64,000 nucleotides of DNA, taken from Cyclospora cayetanensis (taxonomy: Eukaryota > Apicomplexa > Conoidasida > Eucoccidiorida > Eimeriidae). Under the pieces are notes generated by a model. It did no database searches. It had not been told where the DNA came from and saw only the letters and a list, made by a program, of their open reading frames with translations. The stretch spans positions 620,001 through 684,000 of the forward strand of contig NW_020312036.1 in the NCBI RefSeq assembly GCF_002999335.1. Reading direction: 5' to 3'. The translations under genes were made by a program, and so were the position numbers. Shown here one piece after another: positions 47,501-61,661 of this stretch (position 1 is its first letter; every line of letters begins with the position of its first letter).

Positions 47501-50500
47501 GACCCCATGCACGGGCTGCATGCAAGCGTGTGTTGGTGCTTTCCGTCCTCCAGCCCTGTTGACAGCCTTATGAAGAGCTCTTCAGGAACTCTCGCCGACA
47601 AATTTTCCAACATGCAGCTAATGCTGCGAGCTGCACGGCAGCAGGCACAGCCGCTAACAGATGCAGACACTGTGCGCTTTGTGACGGATGGCATTGCTCG
47701 CCTCCTAGGTTCCCCGGTTCGCTGCAGGGGAGGCCTGGCTATGGCTGCCCTTCATGCTACCACAGATGCCTTGGCTGCTGCAGGCTCAGCCTTGCACAGA
47801 TTGAGGGTGCAGAGGATCGAGCCACAACAGCAGCAGCAGCTGATGGCTATTCAGTGTGCTGCGCTTGTTTTCATCGGTCGCACTGCTGGTAAGGCAGCCA
47901 TCGTTGCTGATCGTGTTTCCTGCTTCCGAGGTTCCTGCAGAGACTGCGGCAGGCTGCGACACCAAACTAACAAGGTTGGAGGTGCTGTGTTCTCGAGTAA
48001 GCCTTTCTACAATGCTGCTGAGTTGGAAGGGTTCTGCTGCTGAGCTTTGTGCACAGAGACACAGCGGATCGACTGCCCGCCGCCCCAGCTCGCGCTGTCT
48101 CCTTGGCAGCTCCCCAGTAGGCCTTGCCACTGCGTTCCTCAAGGGGAACCCGTTGTGTCTCTGCGGCTGCCTCAATCCGGAGAGGTGCAGCAGCAGCGAG
48201 AGTCTGTGGATAGTCAGCTAGAGGACGCGCAGTATCAGGTTGCGGAGAGAAGGCGCATGCGATGCGAGACAGCCGCGCGGCTTGTGACGTCCATCTTTAC
48301 TCTGGCCAACAGGAGATGCCTGTCTCCTGCACAAGCCGCGGCTCTCCTCTCGGTTTGCCGATCCCTTGCAGAATCCCGTCTGCTGCAGGCTGCAGCTTTG
48401 TTCCTGGCTGTGGAGGCTGAAGAGCAGCAGCCCGCGCCGAGACCGTCTGAGTCTGCCTCAACTTCTCAGCAGCAGCAGCAGGAAACAAACGGTTCCAGCA
48501 GTGCCCTTAGCACCGACACCGAGGTACAGGCGCACATAGATTTTAAATTGCCCTTACTGCGTCCGGCGGAAGCGGCATTAGGCTGGAGCACCGTGCGGCT
48601 TATAGAGCCCAACGATAGCAGCAGCACATCCGACGAGGAGCTATTCCCCACTAGACGCCTTCCTTCACTTAGACGGAGGAGGCAGATGATCAAGCGGGAT
48701 GCGCCCTCAGTTCCGCCGACGAGCAATCCTTTAGGCCTTAATGCTTCTGAAGTTGACTCTACAAGTTTCAGCACTGGAGGCACAGGAAGCGGGACGGCAG
48801 CTGAAGAAAAACAACGAGCAGCTACGCTGCAACAGATGCCGAGGGCAACAACAGCAGCGGCTACGGGGGGTGCTGCCTGGACAGAGCATCCTCCTGTCGC
48901 AGTGTGTGGCATTTTCATGTTTGTTCTACGGCTCTTGTGTATTGCACCCGCTGATGGAGAAGGCGACGCTGCAGCTGACTTCACACACTGGACTATGCGA
49001 GAAACACTGCAGCTGGAGGTCAAGCCAACTGAACTCCCGCGGGCAGCATCACCAGCTGCCATTCTGAGGGATGCCGCCACGCATGTGCTCTTTGACGCTT
49101 TTGCCTGCAAAACCCCGGGTACCTGAGTCTCCCTCTCTCTCCCCGCGTTTGCTCTCTTCTTCTTTTTTGCGGTGCTTTTGGCTTTAGACCAAGTGATCGA
49201 CTGCTGACCACGGCGATGCTGCTACCACTGCGCTGCCGCTGCAGATCTGCTATTCCCAGTTTTGCTGGAGTGCTTGAGCGCCGGGTTAGTGTTGCGTCCT
49301 GCAATGCCGGCTGTGTGCTCGTGCCTTGCCCTCCTGGTGGAGCAGTCCGAAGAGAGATCCTTCCGATCTTTCCTCGCAGCAGCACACGGCAGTGCGGCTC
49401 CTTCGGAAATATATCACCACTGCCACCGCGACAGCCGTTCTTCTGCCACTTTCCCTTTTCACGTGTCTCCGGCAGTCCCGCAGTCGCAAGCAGGAGCTCT
49501 GTGTCAGCTGCTGCTGCACGCTGCAGATATACACTCGGAGGGGGGGGCCCTCGCAATTGCTGCCCTAAACGCCATTTCTAAGCTGATTCGTAGCGTGCTA
49601 CCCTCTAATATGATGCAGCAGCAGCAGGACGCCTTTGTTTCGGAGGGCTCCATGCTGAATGTGCCTTTGGCTTCATCGGCGTCGCAGCAGCAGCAACACC
49701 CGCACCAGGACGAGCAACAGCCAAACGACCAGCAGAAGTCACGACTCTCGAAGATGGAGACCTCTCTGGAGCCCAGCTATGCAGACAAAGCTGAGCTTTT
49801 TGTGAGCTTCCTTGTAAAAAGCCTGAAAGAGCATGCGGACGGCGCTTTTACCCTGTTCAGTGAAGGCTGGGTGGGGGCCCTGTGCGAGCTGCTCCTGCTG
49901 CTGCACCGAGGTTTGCTGTCCGTCTATGGCGGCAGCGAAACGCAGCAGCTCTTTGTTTCATGTTGCCTACTGCGCAGCTTTGCTGCCGCAGCAGCAGCAG
50001 TGCAAAAGGAGGCTGAAATAACGGGGAATGGAGATCTGCAGGTCCACAGCAGAGCATCCACCTCCCTAAGTCTGGTAATGCAGGATGCTTCCAGGATATC
50101 GACTGCGGCAACTGCGCCAGCAGCAGCACGCTCAGCGTTGCAACAGCAGCAGCAGCAGCGTGCCCTTGCAGCGCTGCAGTTCTTGGGGGTTCTCGCCCGC
50201 TCCTTTCCTTCCCTGTCTGTGCAGAAGAATTTAGTGCGTGTGCTTTTGGGCTGTGGTAGCGCAGCCGCAGAGGCTCAGGTGGACGGCCTCTCGGAAGAGG
50301 CAGAGGGGCCCCCCGCGCTGTGGCTTCTCCTTTCGAGTACGTCGGAGGCATCAGTTCGTGGCGTTCGGGCAGGTCCAGGCATCATCGAGAGTCTCCTGAT
50401 GCTGTCGAAGGCACCAGGGGAGCGTGAGAGGCTGGCGGATCTGCCGGGAGGGAGCAGCAGCTCCTCTGTTGAGGGGGACTGGCCAGAAGGCGTGGAGGCT

Positions 50501-53500
50501 GTCTCTGGAAGCGCGCAGTTGCCTGCAGCGGCTGCCGCTGTGGTAACGGGTGTCTCCTCGTGGGGATCTTTCGCGGGCATGGAGGCGCCGAAAGGGCGGA
50601 GAAGAAAGCGGTTTGCTGCCTCAGCGGAAGCAGCAGCAGCAAATGCAGCATCAGCGCGTTACTGCCAAGCGGAGCGACTACGGCGAGTTGTCAGCTGGCT
50701 GGGCAGCAGCAGCGGAGCTTTCTGGCTTCAGGATTCGATTCAGCCTCTGACGATGTTCGCGGCGGATGGGAGAGCCTCGCTTAGACCCTTGCCGAAAGAG
50801 GGCGCAAGTGTTTTTCTCTTACAGGAGCAGAGGGCCACTGCACGGGCTGTTGCTCTTGCTGCTGGCAGCAGCACCAGCAACTTCGCATCGGCTTTGAGTC
50901 TGCTGCAGTCGCTTGGAACGCCACCCATGCAACGCAGACCTTTCAGCGGATTTCCTTTCTTTGGCAGCAGCGGCAGCAAACAGCAGGCAGAAGGGGGGCG
51001 GGTGCTGTTGCTACTGTGTCGCACTGCTCTGGCTGCCTCACCTCCCCCGGAGCTCTTTGATTTTTCACTCCCTTGTCTCTTGTCTGCTACTGCCGCAGCG
51101 GCAGCAGCGGCAGATGCTCTTTCCAGCAACAGTGAAGTCACAGCTTTGCTCGCAGCGGCAGCCGCTGCTGCGCCTGCTACTGGCAGCGCCAGGCCGCTAG
51201 GAACGTGGCTCTTCGGAGGAAGTTCAGGTAGCCTTGCTGCCTCCTACGGAGGGCTCATGCAACAAGCAAAAGATTCGATGCTGGGAGTCTTTTATAATGA
51301 GGCAGATGCCGTCCAGTTGATAGAAAAGACAGAGGCCTTTCTGGCAGCAGCAGAGGCAACGACCTCTGCTGCTGCAACTCACCAAAAACCATGCGCCTTC
51401 TTCCTCTTTGTTTCCTTGATGCTCTCTCTAGTTCTTGCGCTTCAAAAGGAGACGGATCGAGCTCTCGCTCTCACCCTAGCCGCAGCTCTTCACTCCATGG
51501 GTAAGCGGTGCAAGATGGCGGCACTAGACCTGCAGCAGAAGCTGCAGCAGCAGCTGCTCCTGCGCCTTCCTCCCCATGGCAAGGCTGCGGGAAAAGGCGG
51601 CATTGCGCTTGGTTCGACGTCTGCTGGCCTCGGCAGCAGGTCTACTAAAGGCGCACGCGCGGCGCATGCAAAAGAAGCACCGTTGCGGCAAAAGTACCAT
51701 TCAGCTGAGGATCACTCGCGGCGGGATATCAGCATGCGGGCAGCATCCGTGTATGATTCGCCTGCTTTATTGATGCTCAGCACGCAGTGGGTAGAGGCAC
51801 ATTGCGGAATATCTCTCAGGTGCAGCAGCAGGGTCGTGGAGGCAGCGGAGGAAACTGTTGCAAGTGCTGGAGCCGCTGCTCAGAGTAGCGGCTCCAAGAG
51901 CTTGAGTTCGGAGTATCCGCATCGCGGTGGTACACGGTGGGGTGTCGAGGGGCAAGCCGAGCTGCTGCAGGGACCCCCATTACTGCCACGTATTTTTAGA
52001 GAGAATCTAGACGGCACCAGCAGCAGTCGCAAAGATGGGGGAGACGTGGATGCGAGCACCAGCCAAGAGGAGCTTCTGCAAGCAGCTGCAGTCATAGGCA
52101 GCGCAATAGGACGGGGTGTCGAGCTAGCGATCTGTGCTCTGCTGCCATACTGCCTGCACTGCCGAAGCCTTACAGCGATGCCTGTCAGCTCTCTTAAGGC
52201 CACGTCGGCACAACTCAAGGAGGCAGCAAGTGCTTGGGAGACAGGGGCATCGCTAATACTACCGGGTACCTTCTAATTGGCTGCGCTGGGTTGCTGACAT
52301 GAATACGATTATCGTCAAAAAGCGTCTTCAAGCTCCTGAAACATTCGCCAACACGGAAGCAGGGTAACACAGCGCCTAATATGTGACTGCCCCTGTGTTT
52401 GTGTCTGTCAACGAGCCGTCCACAGGTCCTCTGTCTGCCGTGGAAGCCGCTTTGGGCCTTACCAACGGCAGTCGTGCTGCAGTTATAGGCAGTCTTCCAA
52501 CTGGGGAGTCTAAGCTGCGACCCCTCTCAGTTGCTGCATTCAACTGCATTGCAGAGATGCTGCCGGTACGGCTGCAGACGTCGGACCGACACAGGGAACA
52601 ACACGACCTGCTGCTCCAACTGGAGAGGGTTTCTGGCGAAGAGCTACAAATCCATAAAGGCTTGTGCTGCATGGTATTGGTGGCCAGTCTTCATGTCCTT
52701 CGAAACCAGGTAAGAGCCTTCTCCCGAGCAAACGAGCTACCAGCAGCAGCAACAGCATCCGCAGCACCCTCTGTAGTGCGGATAAGGGCCTTAGCCAATG
52801 GATGGCTGGGTGTGCAAGGAAATGCAGCGAAAAACGACGAGCACTTGTGTCTCGCTGCTGCGTTGCGGTTCCTGCCAGGTCCCCGCAGCTACAACAGCAT
52901 ACGCGCGAACGGTCTATGTAAGAGCTATCTCTGCAGCACAAACTTTGGCACGAGCACCTACAAGGAGACATTTCTACTCTCTGCCTTCGGGATTTTCGGG
53001 GAACCTAGAGGCCTCCAGCGAGTCTCAGGAACGCAAAGCGTCTGATGCTTCTGGCAGCTTCCTCGGGGAACGCACAAAGCAGCTGCCGCATCACCGAGGA
53101 GAGGGTCAGCAGCAGCAGACTTCTGGAGTGAGCGCCGCAGCGCTTGCAGCGGGAGACAGCCAGGAGCCTTTGGAGTCTCTCCGGAGTCTGAGGGTGTCGT
53201 CCTTCCCCGGCTCCTCCTCAGCGGGAACGGGAGCCAGAACAGACGTGCAGCAGCTGCTTGTCGATACAAAAAATGCGGTGCAAGACGGACTAGTGCTGGA
53301 GCTCTGCCTCGATACACTTAGTGCCGCCGATAAAGAGTTTGAAGCCCTAGCAACATCGGCCACAGAAGCTTTGCTCGCACTCTCGCGACATTCCAGTTCT
53401 TGGCAGACGACTGCCCTCTTGCTTCAGGTAACTGTGCTCACCCCACACGCTGGACGGCGTAGGTGCCGCCCTCCTACCTCGGTTCAAGAGTTGAAGGCCC

Positions 53501-56500
53501 CAATGAGCTACGACTGCCTCTCCATGCGATCTGCCCTCTCGCATTAGGACTAGCCCCTTGGCAGCAGAGACTCCCTCGCATGCCGCATGTGTTGTTGTTG
53601 TTGCTGCCGCTTCAATTCGTGCAGGCGCTTTTGTTTAAACTGTGCAACAGCAGTATTCCCTTTGTCCGGTGGCGAGGCCTTAGAGCAGTGCAGCTTATTG
53701 TCTCTGCTGCACTGCCTCTCCTTGACGAGCCTTCCGAAGGAGATGACAGCAGCAGGGTGCGTAGCACCAGCAGCAGCAGTTCCAGCAGTGGAGAGGACCT
53801 ACAGCTTTGGCTGCAGTTGCTACTTCTGTTGTTTCCTAAGGGAGGCGACAGCTGCCTCCAGCTCTCCGTCCTCGCCATGCAGTCTTTTGATTTGTTGGTT
53901 GCGAAGGCTGCACGGGGCACAGCGGCAGCTCGTGTTGTAGCAGATGCGACAACAGACGTCTCTGCACCGGCGGCATCCGCTAATACAATTTCCCAGGGAG
54001 GGAGCCTCCTGCTGGAGCAACATGAACCGCTATTTGAGAAGCCAAGCATTCTCACGGACGCTAAGGGCACTTCGTCGAACTCTCAGCGGAGGCTACAATC
54101 ACAAGACTTCGGTCGCGTTGCCGAAGTGCGAAGGCTGTTGTACCCCGGAGGCATGCAGGATAAGTTGGTGAAGAGGCAGCAGCAGCTGCTCCAACGGCGG
54201 CAGGAGCTGCTGCTGCTGCTTTTGAGGCCCCACATAGAAATGAACCAGGTTGCTGCAAAGCGAGCGATTTCTATGCTCCTGATGCAGTTAGCGGAATCAG
54301 AGGGACCGGCTGCACTTGTCAGCATGCGGTGTCTAACAGAGCTGCTCTGTCCGCTTCCTCATGCGGTTGCTGCGAATACGCATTTGCATCAACAGGCACA
54401 AACGCAGGGGGATGATAAACAGGATCCTCCGCTGCAGCACTCGCAGGCATCTCTGGAGTTAGAGCGAAGCAGCAGCAGCAGCAATATTCTGCACCGTCCC
54501 GCAATTATTCGCAGGGTGTCGCGGGCTTTTTTCGCTGTCTTCCCTATACGAAGGACTCGTATGGGCACTCGCCGTGCCTGCTTGCAGCGGCTGCGCCATC
54601 GGCTTGCCTCTGTTGCTACTGCCTCGGGTCCAATTGACTCCGACGACGCCATTGCTGCTGCTGCAGCAGCTGCTGTTGCAGCGCCTGTTTTGGGCATGCC
54701 AGGTGCGAGATGGGCTTCAAGGGAGACAAAGCAAGGCTCTATGCAAGACAACGAAAAAGAGACAGACGGCAGCTCCCAAGCGGATGCTGGCAGCGACTTC
54801 TGTGTGGCTGCCTTAGAGTATGAAGCGCAAACCTTTTGGACACAGCGGCTGCAACAGGAGGAGGCTCAGCTAGAGGAGAGCGCTGCGGAATATCTGTTTC
54901 GTCTCGCACTGCTTGACTTTGACGCGGTTCTTAGCCCGCTGACCGCGTACACTCAGCCTTCAAGCGCAGATCTTTCCAAGATGTCTTCTGCGTCTGCGGG
55001 GCCTGCGGCTAGCAGCCTCATTTCGCCAGCTCCTTCGCCAGTGTCTACTGGTTTTCGAGAGGGAGAGGAGAGCTTTGTATCCGCGGGAGGCATGGCAGTG
55101 CAGAGGGACGCTACCGCCGTGTGGAACCTCAAGGGCCTCACTGCGAGTCTCCTGAGCCTTGAGCAGTTTGAAGACATGGCGGCAGTCATCCAGTGGCGGG
55201 GGAGCTGCTGTTTCTATAGCACGAACTGCATCCACCGCTTGTTTGCCTCGTGCATTTCGCGAGATAAGTCTCTCGCGGCCAAACTGATCTCACACGTTAC
55301 GGGTGTCTGCAACAAGCTGGCAGCAACTGCCCCCGCGGCTGGCGAGACAGGAGCCCTCGCTGCTGAGGACCAGCGCGCTCTTGTTGCCGCTGCTGCTCAG
55401 GCCCAACACCAAGCGACACTGCTGCTGCTGCTGCTGCTCCAACACGAGCAACAGCACCAACACAAACATCAGAAGCCGTCCTCCTTGGGCAGGATGCTGC
55501 AGAGACACACAGCACCTCTACTCGGAACAGCTTTGTTGCGGCTCGGTATGGCTCATGCGGCAACGAGCCTTAGCGGGTCGCAACAGCAACAGCGGCTGTC
55601 TCCACATGCTGAAAGTGCGAGACTCCAGATCCTTGGCTCCAACGATGAGCTGATTAGCTGGGATTCACTGAAAGCGCAGGTGGAAGGCTCTGCTGCAAGC
55701 TCCTCCAAGGAAAACATCAGTCCTAGGAAGGCCACCCAGCTTATCTCCTCTCCTGTCGCTGCAGCAGCAGAGCTCCTCGTTGCCTTAGCTGATGTAACTG
55801 GACTGCGGCAGGCTCTGAAAGCCCTAGACGGTTGCAATTTTCTTGCGAGAGCCACAAATCCTTCCGATTGTATCGGTGCCATACATGACGCAACCCTGTA
55901 CGCAAGAGCTTTAAAACTGCTATTGCTGCATGTTGGCTCTTCTTTACCCCTCCAAGTATTGCAGGCTGTGCTCCTGCACGGTCTTCCATGCATGCTGCTG
56001 TAGCATTGTATGTCTGTGTCATGTGTGTGCGCATATATATATATATATATAGAGTGTGACATATGTGTGGGTATCTGTATCTAGGTGCATGTACGTGTGT
56101 GTCTGTGCATCTATATGTGTATACATGTTTGCATGTTTCATATGCGTGTGTTGGAATATGCCACCGACGCTGTTCTTATGCCCGCTCTCTTCAGGCTCTT
56201 TGGAGCTACGCAGCCGTCGCTGCTGCCCGCATTAATTCCCTTCCTTGCACCTTTCTGCGGCCATCCGCTTTTGGGGTATAGAAGCTCAGCAATTGCTGCG
56301 ATGCAGGGAGCAGCAGCAGCGCTGCACGTTGTCAATCTCGTTCCCTCCGCTGGTTTAACTGACGCCCGTGCCACTGGCAATGAGAGCGTTTCCTCAAAGC
56401 AGCAGCAACAACAACAGCCACGCAGCCCGGAGTACACCGCAGACGCGAGAGTGGCAGCAAATGCGGGTACCTCCATGCCGCATCGACATCCCAAACAGCA

Positions 56501-59500
56501 TTTCTGTGGCACCTGGACAGCATTCGTTCCTTCCAAAGCTTTTCCAGACATCACTACCAACGGTCTACTGGCAGCTGGTGCTCGTGTGCAGTCTGCCAGT
56601 GCCTCTAGGTCACCTTGTACTGGGCAGGGGATGCTGCTGCTGCCGGCGAAGAGCATGGAGCGGTTGCTCGAGACTGCGACGGATGCTGCTGTTGACGCTG
56701 CAGCTATGACTTTAGACGACATCCAGCCTCATTTGCTACGGCTTGAGGTCCTCGTTTCCACTGGAAAGACAGCCCCCCCCGATGCTTCAGCTGCCGCAGA
56801 GGCTGTGTCTGAGAGTCTGCTCGCTGCGGATGCGCTGCACTCTTTGCGGTCCGCGTTAGCCTGCCTCCAGATCCTGACGCACTTGTGGGTTGGCTTGCAC
56901 CGCACAGCGGCGGAGGGAGGTTTTTCTCCCGCCGCAGCAGCTGCATGTGCCGATGCAGCCGCTCAGGATGCGGAAAATGCACAAGGCACAGCACTTCCCC
57001 ATGCAAGTCATGCCTTTGGCAATGAGTCACGTGCGCTGCGTGTCTTGGAAGTTTTTGAGGTGGTAGGGCCACACTTCAGTGCGTTCGCTGTTCCCTCTGA
57101 CACCCCATCCGCCTCCCCTCATGCTTTTCTCTCATGCGGCTTCCTGCATCTCGTCCTACTACTTGCTTTCGGCTGTTGCTGCTGCGTAGGGCTTCGCAGT
57201 ATACCCAACGCTGAGATGCAGGCCTACTGGGAGGCAGGCGCATGGCGGGGAAGACGCGTCTCGCGAACGGGAAGGAGCCACAGGAGTCGCAGCGGCGATT
57301 GCTGCAACGGCTGCATCAGCTGCGTTTGAGGCTACTCTGCAGTGTATCGTGCATTGTGCGGCCCTCCCACGTTGCGCCTGGCCTTCGGAAGCAGCAGAGG
57401 CTGCTGCTCTTTCTCTCATCAGAAGGCGGCTGCTACAGCCATCCTCTTTCTTGCCCTTTGCCGCCATAAGCGTAAGCAGGCACGGGTGTGCTGTGGCTCC
57501 TGCTGCTGCTCGCAGCGCAATCCTGGCATAGTTGCTGTGCTGCCGCGGAAGCTGGGGCTGCAGTGGTAATCTGCATGCCCGAGGCTTCGTTTCTGTTGAT
57601 GCGCGCGTATCTGTGTCAGGAAACACCCCTGCTGCCTCTCCTCTTTCGCGCGCTAAAGCACAGCGCGATGCTGCTGCAGCAGGCGCACGGCGAAGAGGAA
57701 CCGGCAGCAGCAGCAACTGACCCCGGAAAGCTTTGTGACACGCACTTTCTGAAGCCGCGTGAAGCCGACGAGTTGGCATTCGCGGCTCTCTTCCACTGTG
57801 GAACCACCAACCCAGCAGTCACACAGGCAGCGGCAGAGTGCCTGCTCACCTTGCTGCCGATGCTCGGACTCCCAAAGGGGAGAACCTCTCAAAGACATCT
57901 GCAGTGTCTACAAGAGGCATTAAAAAAAGAACTCGAGGCTCTCGGCCTGATACGTCCTGTACTCCGGATCCGCGCGAATGAGCCGCAACAGCTACCGTGT
58001 GCGTGCTGTTGCGTTCTGGAGCAGCAGCCGCAAGAGCATGCGCAAGGGCAATATTCTTCTCTAAATAGGAAGCCACGGGCAGTCTCTGGGCTGCTTTCTG
58101 CCGCGGAGTGCTTCTTTTACAGCGCTGCCCTCTCGGGTACACGTAGCGAATCAACCGGCACCACACGTATTCACGGCGGTACATCTCTTGTGGCACGCAG
58201 CATGCGACTCCAGCGCCTTCTGAAACCGATCCTTAGGGCTCTACTTCACGCCGACTGGCACGCCAACTTGGAAAGGACCTGCTGCCTGTGCAGCCTCGAC
58301 GATCCCGACTTCTTCGCTTCGGAGGTGAAGGCCAGGGGAAGTTGCGAAGGAGCTCAGGCTACCAGTGGCTCCAGCGGAGCGACCAACACGCCACTAGACG
58401 AGGGCGATGGTAGCCGCTCTCTTGGAGGCTGGAACGCCAGCGAGGGCAACTGTGGAAGCCGCACTGAGGATCCCCCCAACCTCGTGATGCACGACCTCTG
58501 CTATAGGGCCTGTCGCCGGCTTTGCCTCCGCATTTGCCACCTGCTCCAGTGCTGTCGGTACTACTTCCCTTCCCGTTGCAGCACTGTTTCCGCGCCTCCT
58601 CACCCGGCTATTGTGCTCCACAAGCAGCAGGCCAGTGCACGACGAAAGCAGCGGCGGGTTGACTGGCTCTTCTTTGGTTCTTTGATTGGGAAAGACACTC
58701 AGAGTGAGGCAAAGGCGAACGACGCTCCCAGGAAGGAAGGCGAGAGCAGTTGGCGGCCTCCAGGCGGAAGGGCTTCGTTCTCCAACCTTCCAGGGATGAA
58801 CAGAGAAGTGGCACTCAGAGCTATAGACGGGGTAGGCCTTATACGAACCGTTGCCGGCTTTTTTGGGCATAACGAAGAAGAGGAGCCTGCACCAGAAGGG
58901 CAGCCCTCAGCAGAAGAGTCCGAGAACAGCGATGCGGTAAGAAGGCAGAATACACTTATAATGGCTCCCAAACCGTAGATAGGCACTATGTGTGCCTTCT
59001 TTCTATGTGAGGCGCGTCTGATGTGCTTTGCTATTTCTTCATGGATCTGCACCTTTAGCTACGTGAGCTCAATGCCTGATAGTCCCTTCGTTGCCTGATA
59101 CCTGGTGTCGACCGTGATGCATACGCCTTCCTTTTTCTATCTCTGCCCGCCGCTTGACGCACTCCTTTGGTGCTGACTCCTCCTCCTTTCATGCTCCCCC
59201 TTTCGTTTGCCCGTTGCTCGCGGGGTCTGTCAACACAGAGTAAGTATGCCAGCCTTTCCGTGCGCGGCACTTCACGCATATATGAGTGGGAGTGCAAACA
59301 CAGGGCTCTTCATACCTTTCCATCGCTATCGCGTAATATGTTCGTGTAGTACATGCCTACTGCACGAACATGCGCGCAGTTCCTTCCAGCTTCAGGGGTT
59401 TTCTGAAGACATCATAGCTCTTAACTCAAAAATCAACCGATCGAATCTTTTTGGGTGGTCGTACTGCATGTCGCAGGAGTCAGAAATGCGGGAGACCGCG

Positions 59501-60580
59501 GATGTGCAAAAGTGGCAGCACATGACCTTTTTTCTCTCCAATCCTCCAGGGCCAGAGCTTCCTATGGAGGCGGGTCCTATCAATCCGCATCAGCCTCTAC
59601 AGCAGCAGCAGCAAAAGAAGCTTCAACTCTTCTCCGAATCTGCTCCAACTGCTCAGAAGGCTGCAGATGCTCCGATTCTCTCAGTGTCTCTTGATTCTGT
59701 AGACCTGGAAGACGAGGTGCTAGTACAGCTACAGCAGGCGCTAGAGTACTTCAGAAGCAATCATCAACACAGCTGGACGCGCTCGGAGCTCTTTCTCTGT
59801 GCCTCAGTGGCTTCGACGTGTATTACAGAGGCCCTATACGGCCTTTGCTATCGGCAGCCGTTGATTAACTACCTGGAATCTTCCCCAGTCCTCGTTGCTC
59901 AAGGTCTCGCAAGCTGTTGCTGCAGGCAAGTCTTGTGGTTGTTCCTGCTGTGGGTGCTATCAGGGATGCGGGTGTGCACTTATACTATAGAGGCGTGTAG
60001 TGGCTCGCAAGGACGAGCCCGTTTGCGGTGTTGCCCCTTGGATGTTGCTACCGTGCATTCCAAAGCTTCCTGGTCTGCTAGGTGTTCTTTGCTAGTATCC
60101 GTGGCATGTCACATTTGCTTGCTGACTGGCTGCGCTAGCCCTTATCTTGCGGTCTGCAGGCAGCTCTGTGGCTTGCTCAAGATGCGCTCGCCGCTGCCAC
60201 ATGTGGAAGGCAATACTGCAGGATCACCAAGGGCTCTCGGCAGCAGCGGGCGTCTGTCGAGCAATACGGCAGCTGCGAACATGGAAAACGGTGCATCTAG
60301 CATCAGGCATTCAACTAAAGCAGAAGCGATCGAGCTAGAGGAGGAACGCGCTGTCGCCTCTGTGGCCTTAATGGGCCTTCGCCATGTAGGGAATGCTCCA
60401 TCTCGCGAGCAGCAACAACAGCAGTCGGAACACCTGCATCTGCACTCAGAGCTGCAGCCACACAAGGATGAGGAATCAGGGCTAGAGCAGAGTGTGACGA
60501 CAGTGCCAGCGGCACCACCCTGTGCTCAGGTCGTTACAGACGACCAGGAGAGGAACACAACACAGGTGTCTTCTTCGTAG
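44549..60580 (+). CDS. giant helical protein of unknown function, many exons
   Basis: A run of long plus-strand coding blocks: about 44549-45490, 45607-46990, 47226-47888, 48060-49118, 49246-52266, 52424-52709, 53000-53427, 53624-55990, 56194-57300, 57500-58975, 59390-59920 and 60160-60580, totalling roughly 4,500-4,900 residues. Neighbouring blocks end at good donors (for example GTAAGG at 47889, GTAAGA at 52710, GTAACT at 53428) and resume after pyrimidine-CAG acceptors, with no intergenic-sized gap. This favours one gene. Composition is Leu/Ala-rich with amphipathic helix pairs such as PSLLPALIPFLAPFCGHPLL, like HEAT/ARM solenoids, interrupted by Gln, Ala and Ser runs. No catalytic motif, transmembrane array or signal peptide is seen. 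I do not recognise the family; large HEAT-repeat trafficking or scaffold proteins are a guess. Several junctions were not resolved, and breaks near 56.0 or 59.1 kb could separate genes. Confidence 0.55.
46500..46600 (+). repeat. CAG/GCN repeats encoding Gln and Ala runs
   Basis: Triplet runs give a short Gln stretch and then about nine Ala residues in the giant protein. Similar short runs recur at about 49.61-49.72, 50.13, 53.77 and 55.42 kb, marking translated triplet expansions rather than non-coding satellites. Confidence 0.6.
56033..56050. repeat. AT microsatellite followed by TG-rich stretch
   Basis: Nine AT units followed by about 100 bases rich in TG/TA steps. It lies between two coding blocks of the giant gene and is most simply intronic. 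It is the most non-coding-looking break in the chain, so it is also a candidate gene boundary. Confidence 0.7.
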
Positions 60581-61661
60581 GTTTGGGGAAGAGGGAAACG
60601 GAGGGGGCGGATTTTTCGGGCTTCGCCGCCTTCCCAGTGTCCCCCAAACAAGAGGGTTTGTGCCATCGGTGTGACCTTTTGATTGGGTGTAGAGTGATAG
60701 AGACCTTACAGGCACTCTCCCGACGCGGTGAACGGAAGAGTGCTAAGGCGGAGCATGTACGCCAAGGGCATGCCTCTGAACTACACAGCGTGTAAAAGTG
60801 GGACTTCAGCCGTGACACTGTATACTATTCCTTGTGTTGTGTGCACGCCGCAACATCCCCAAGGAAGAATTAGTACTAGATCAATAAACTGGCTAGCGGT
60901 CGAAGAGAGTGAACCAGGCAGTGCCAGCTTGCTGACGAGAAGAACGGGAAAAGAAGCCGAAATTATATAGGTTTATACCTTCGGCCTTCTGTGTGTCTAG
61001 TGTACACTAGCTGTACAGGCCTAGCTGAGAATTATCAACGTTATCGAATTGCAAGCCCATGGATTGACCTGATCGCTGTATCTCGCATGAAGCAAGCAAG
61101 CAATTATATTGCCATGCGTTGGAAATGTACGGGGATATTGACAGCCTAATCCATGATTAATGGGGCTCGCAACTCACCAATTCTGGGCATTTCTTCCAGG
61201 TGCGACGATGTTTCGAGAAGATCCTCAGCTCAAAACATTGAGCAGACACCGGTAATGATCCAACGCCATAGCACTGTTGAGGATTCGTATTAACTCCCCT
61301 TTACATTCATCCCATACTACTCCAACGTGTTTATGCATACAAAAAAGCAGACTCTACATCCAATTTGGTGCACGGCACAACCCCCAATGTGCGCAAAAGA
61401 GCCTCCGGCCATCCCTCTGGCACTGTATGTACACCCGTATTTAGCAAAATTCTGGTTACACCCTGTGGAAAACCATAAGTTGCGGAGTCGTATTTCTACC
61501 ATTACCATTCGTATTTCTTCTTGTATGCATTACTCCGGCCCAAAGCCACAAAAGGGACGCTAAAACGCACTAAACTGTTTGGTTACATATGCACCCTGAT
61601 AATCCTGGAGAATCCCAGAAGCGTCCAAATATTATTTCAGCATAATTGCTTGACATACTGA
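60581..61661. other. 3' flank, no gene supported
   Basis: Composition drops to AT-rich after the last coding block. A plus-strand frame at 61327-61563 contains HPIWCTAQPP..KEPPAIPLALYVHPYLAKFWLHPV, conceivably the start of a retroelement RT just upstream of the pol relic, but no catalytic motif is present. Confidence 0.35.

Noticed and set aside
48041..48043. In-frame stop between two long same-frame blocks of the giant gene, possible pseudogene or readthrough
   Set aside because: A strong GTAAGG donor at about 47889 and acceptor candidates before 48060 allow the stop to lie in an intron.
54319..54751. Minus-strand frames with Ala and Cys runs opposite the giant gene
   Set aside because: Mirror frames of triplet repeats with no independent coding evidence.
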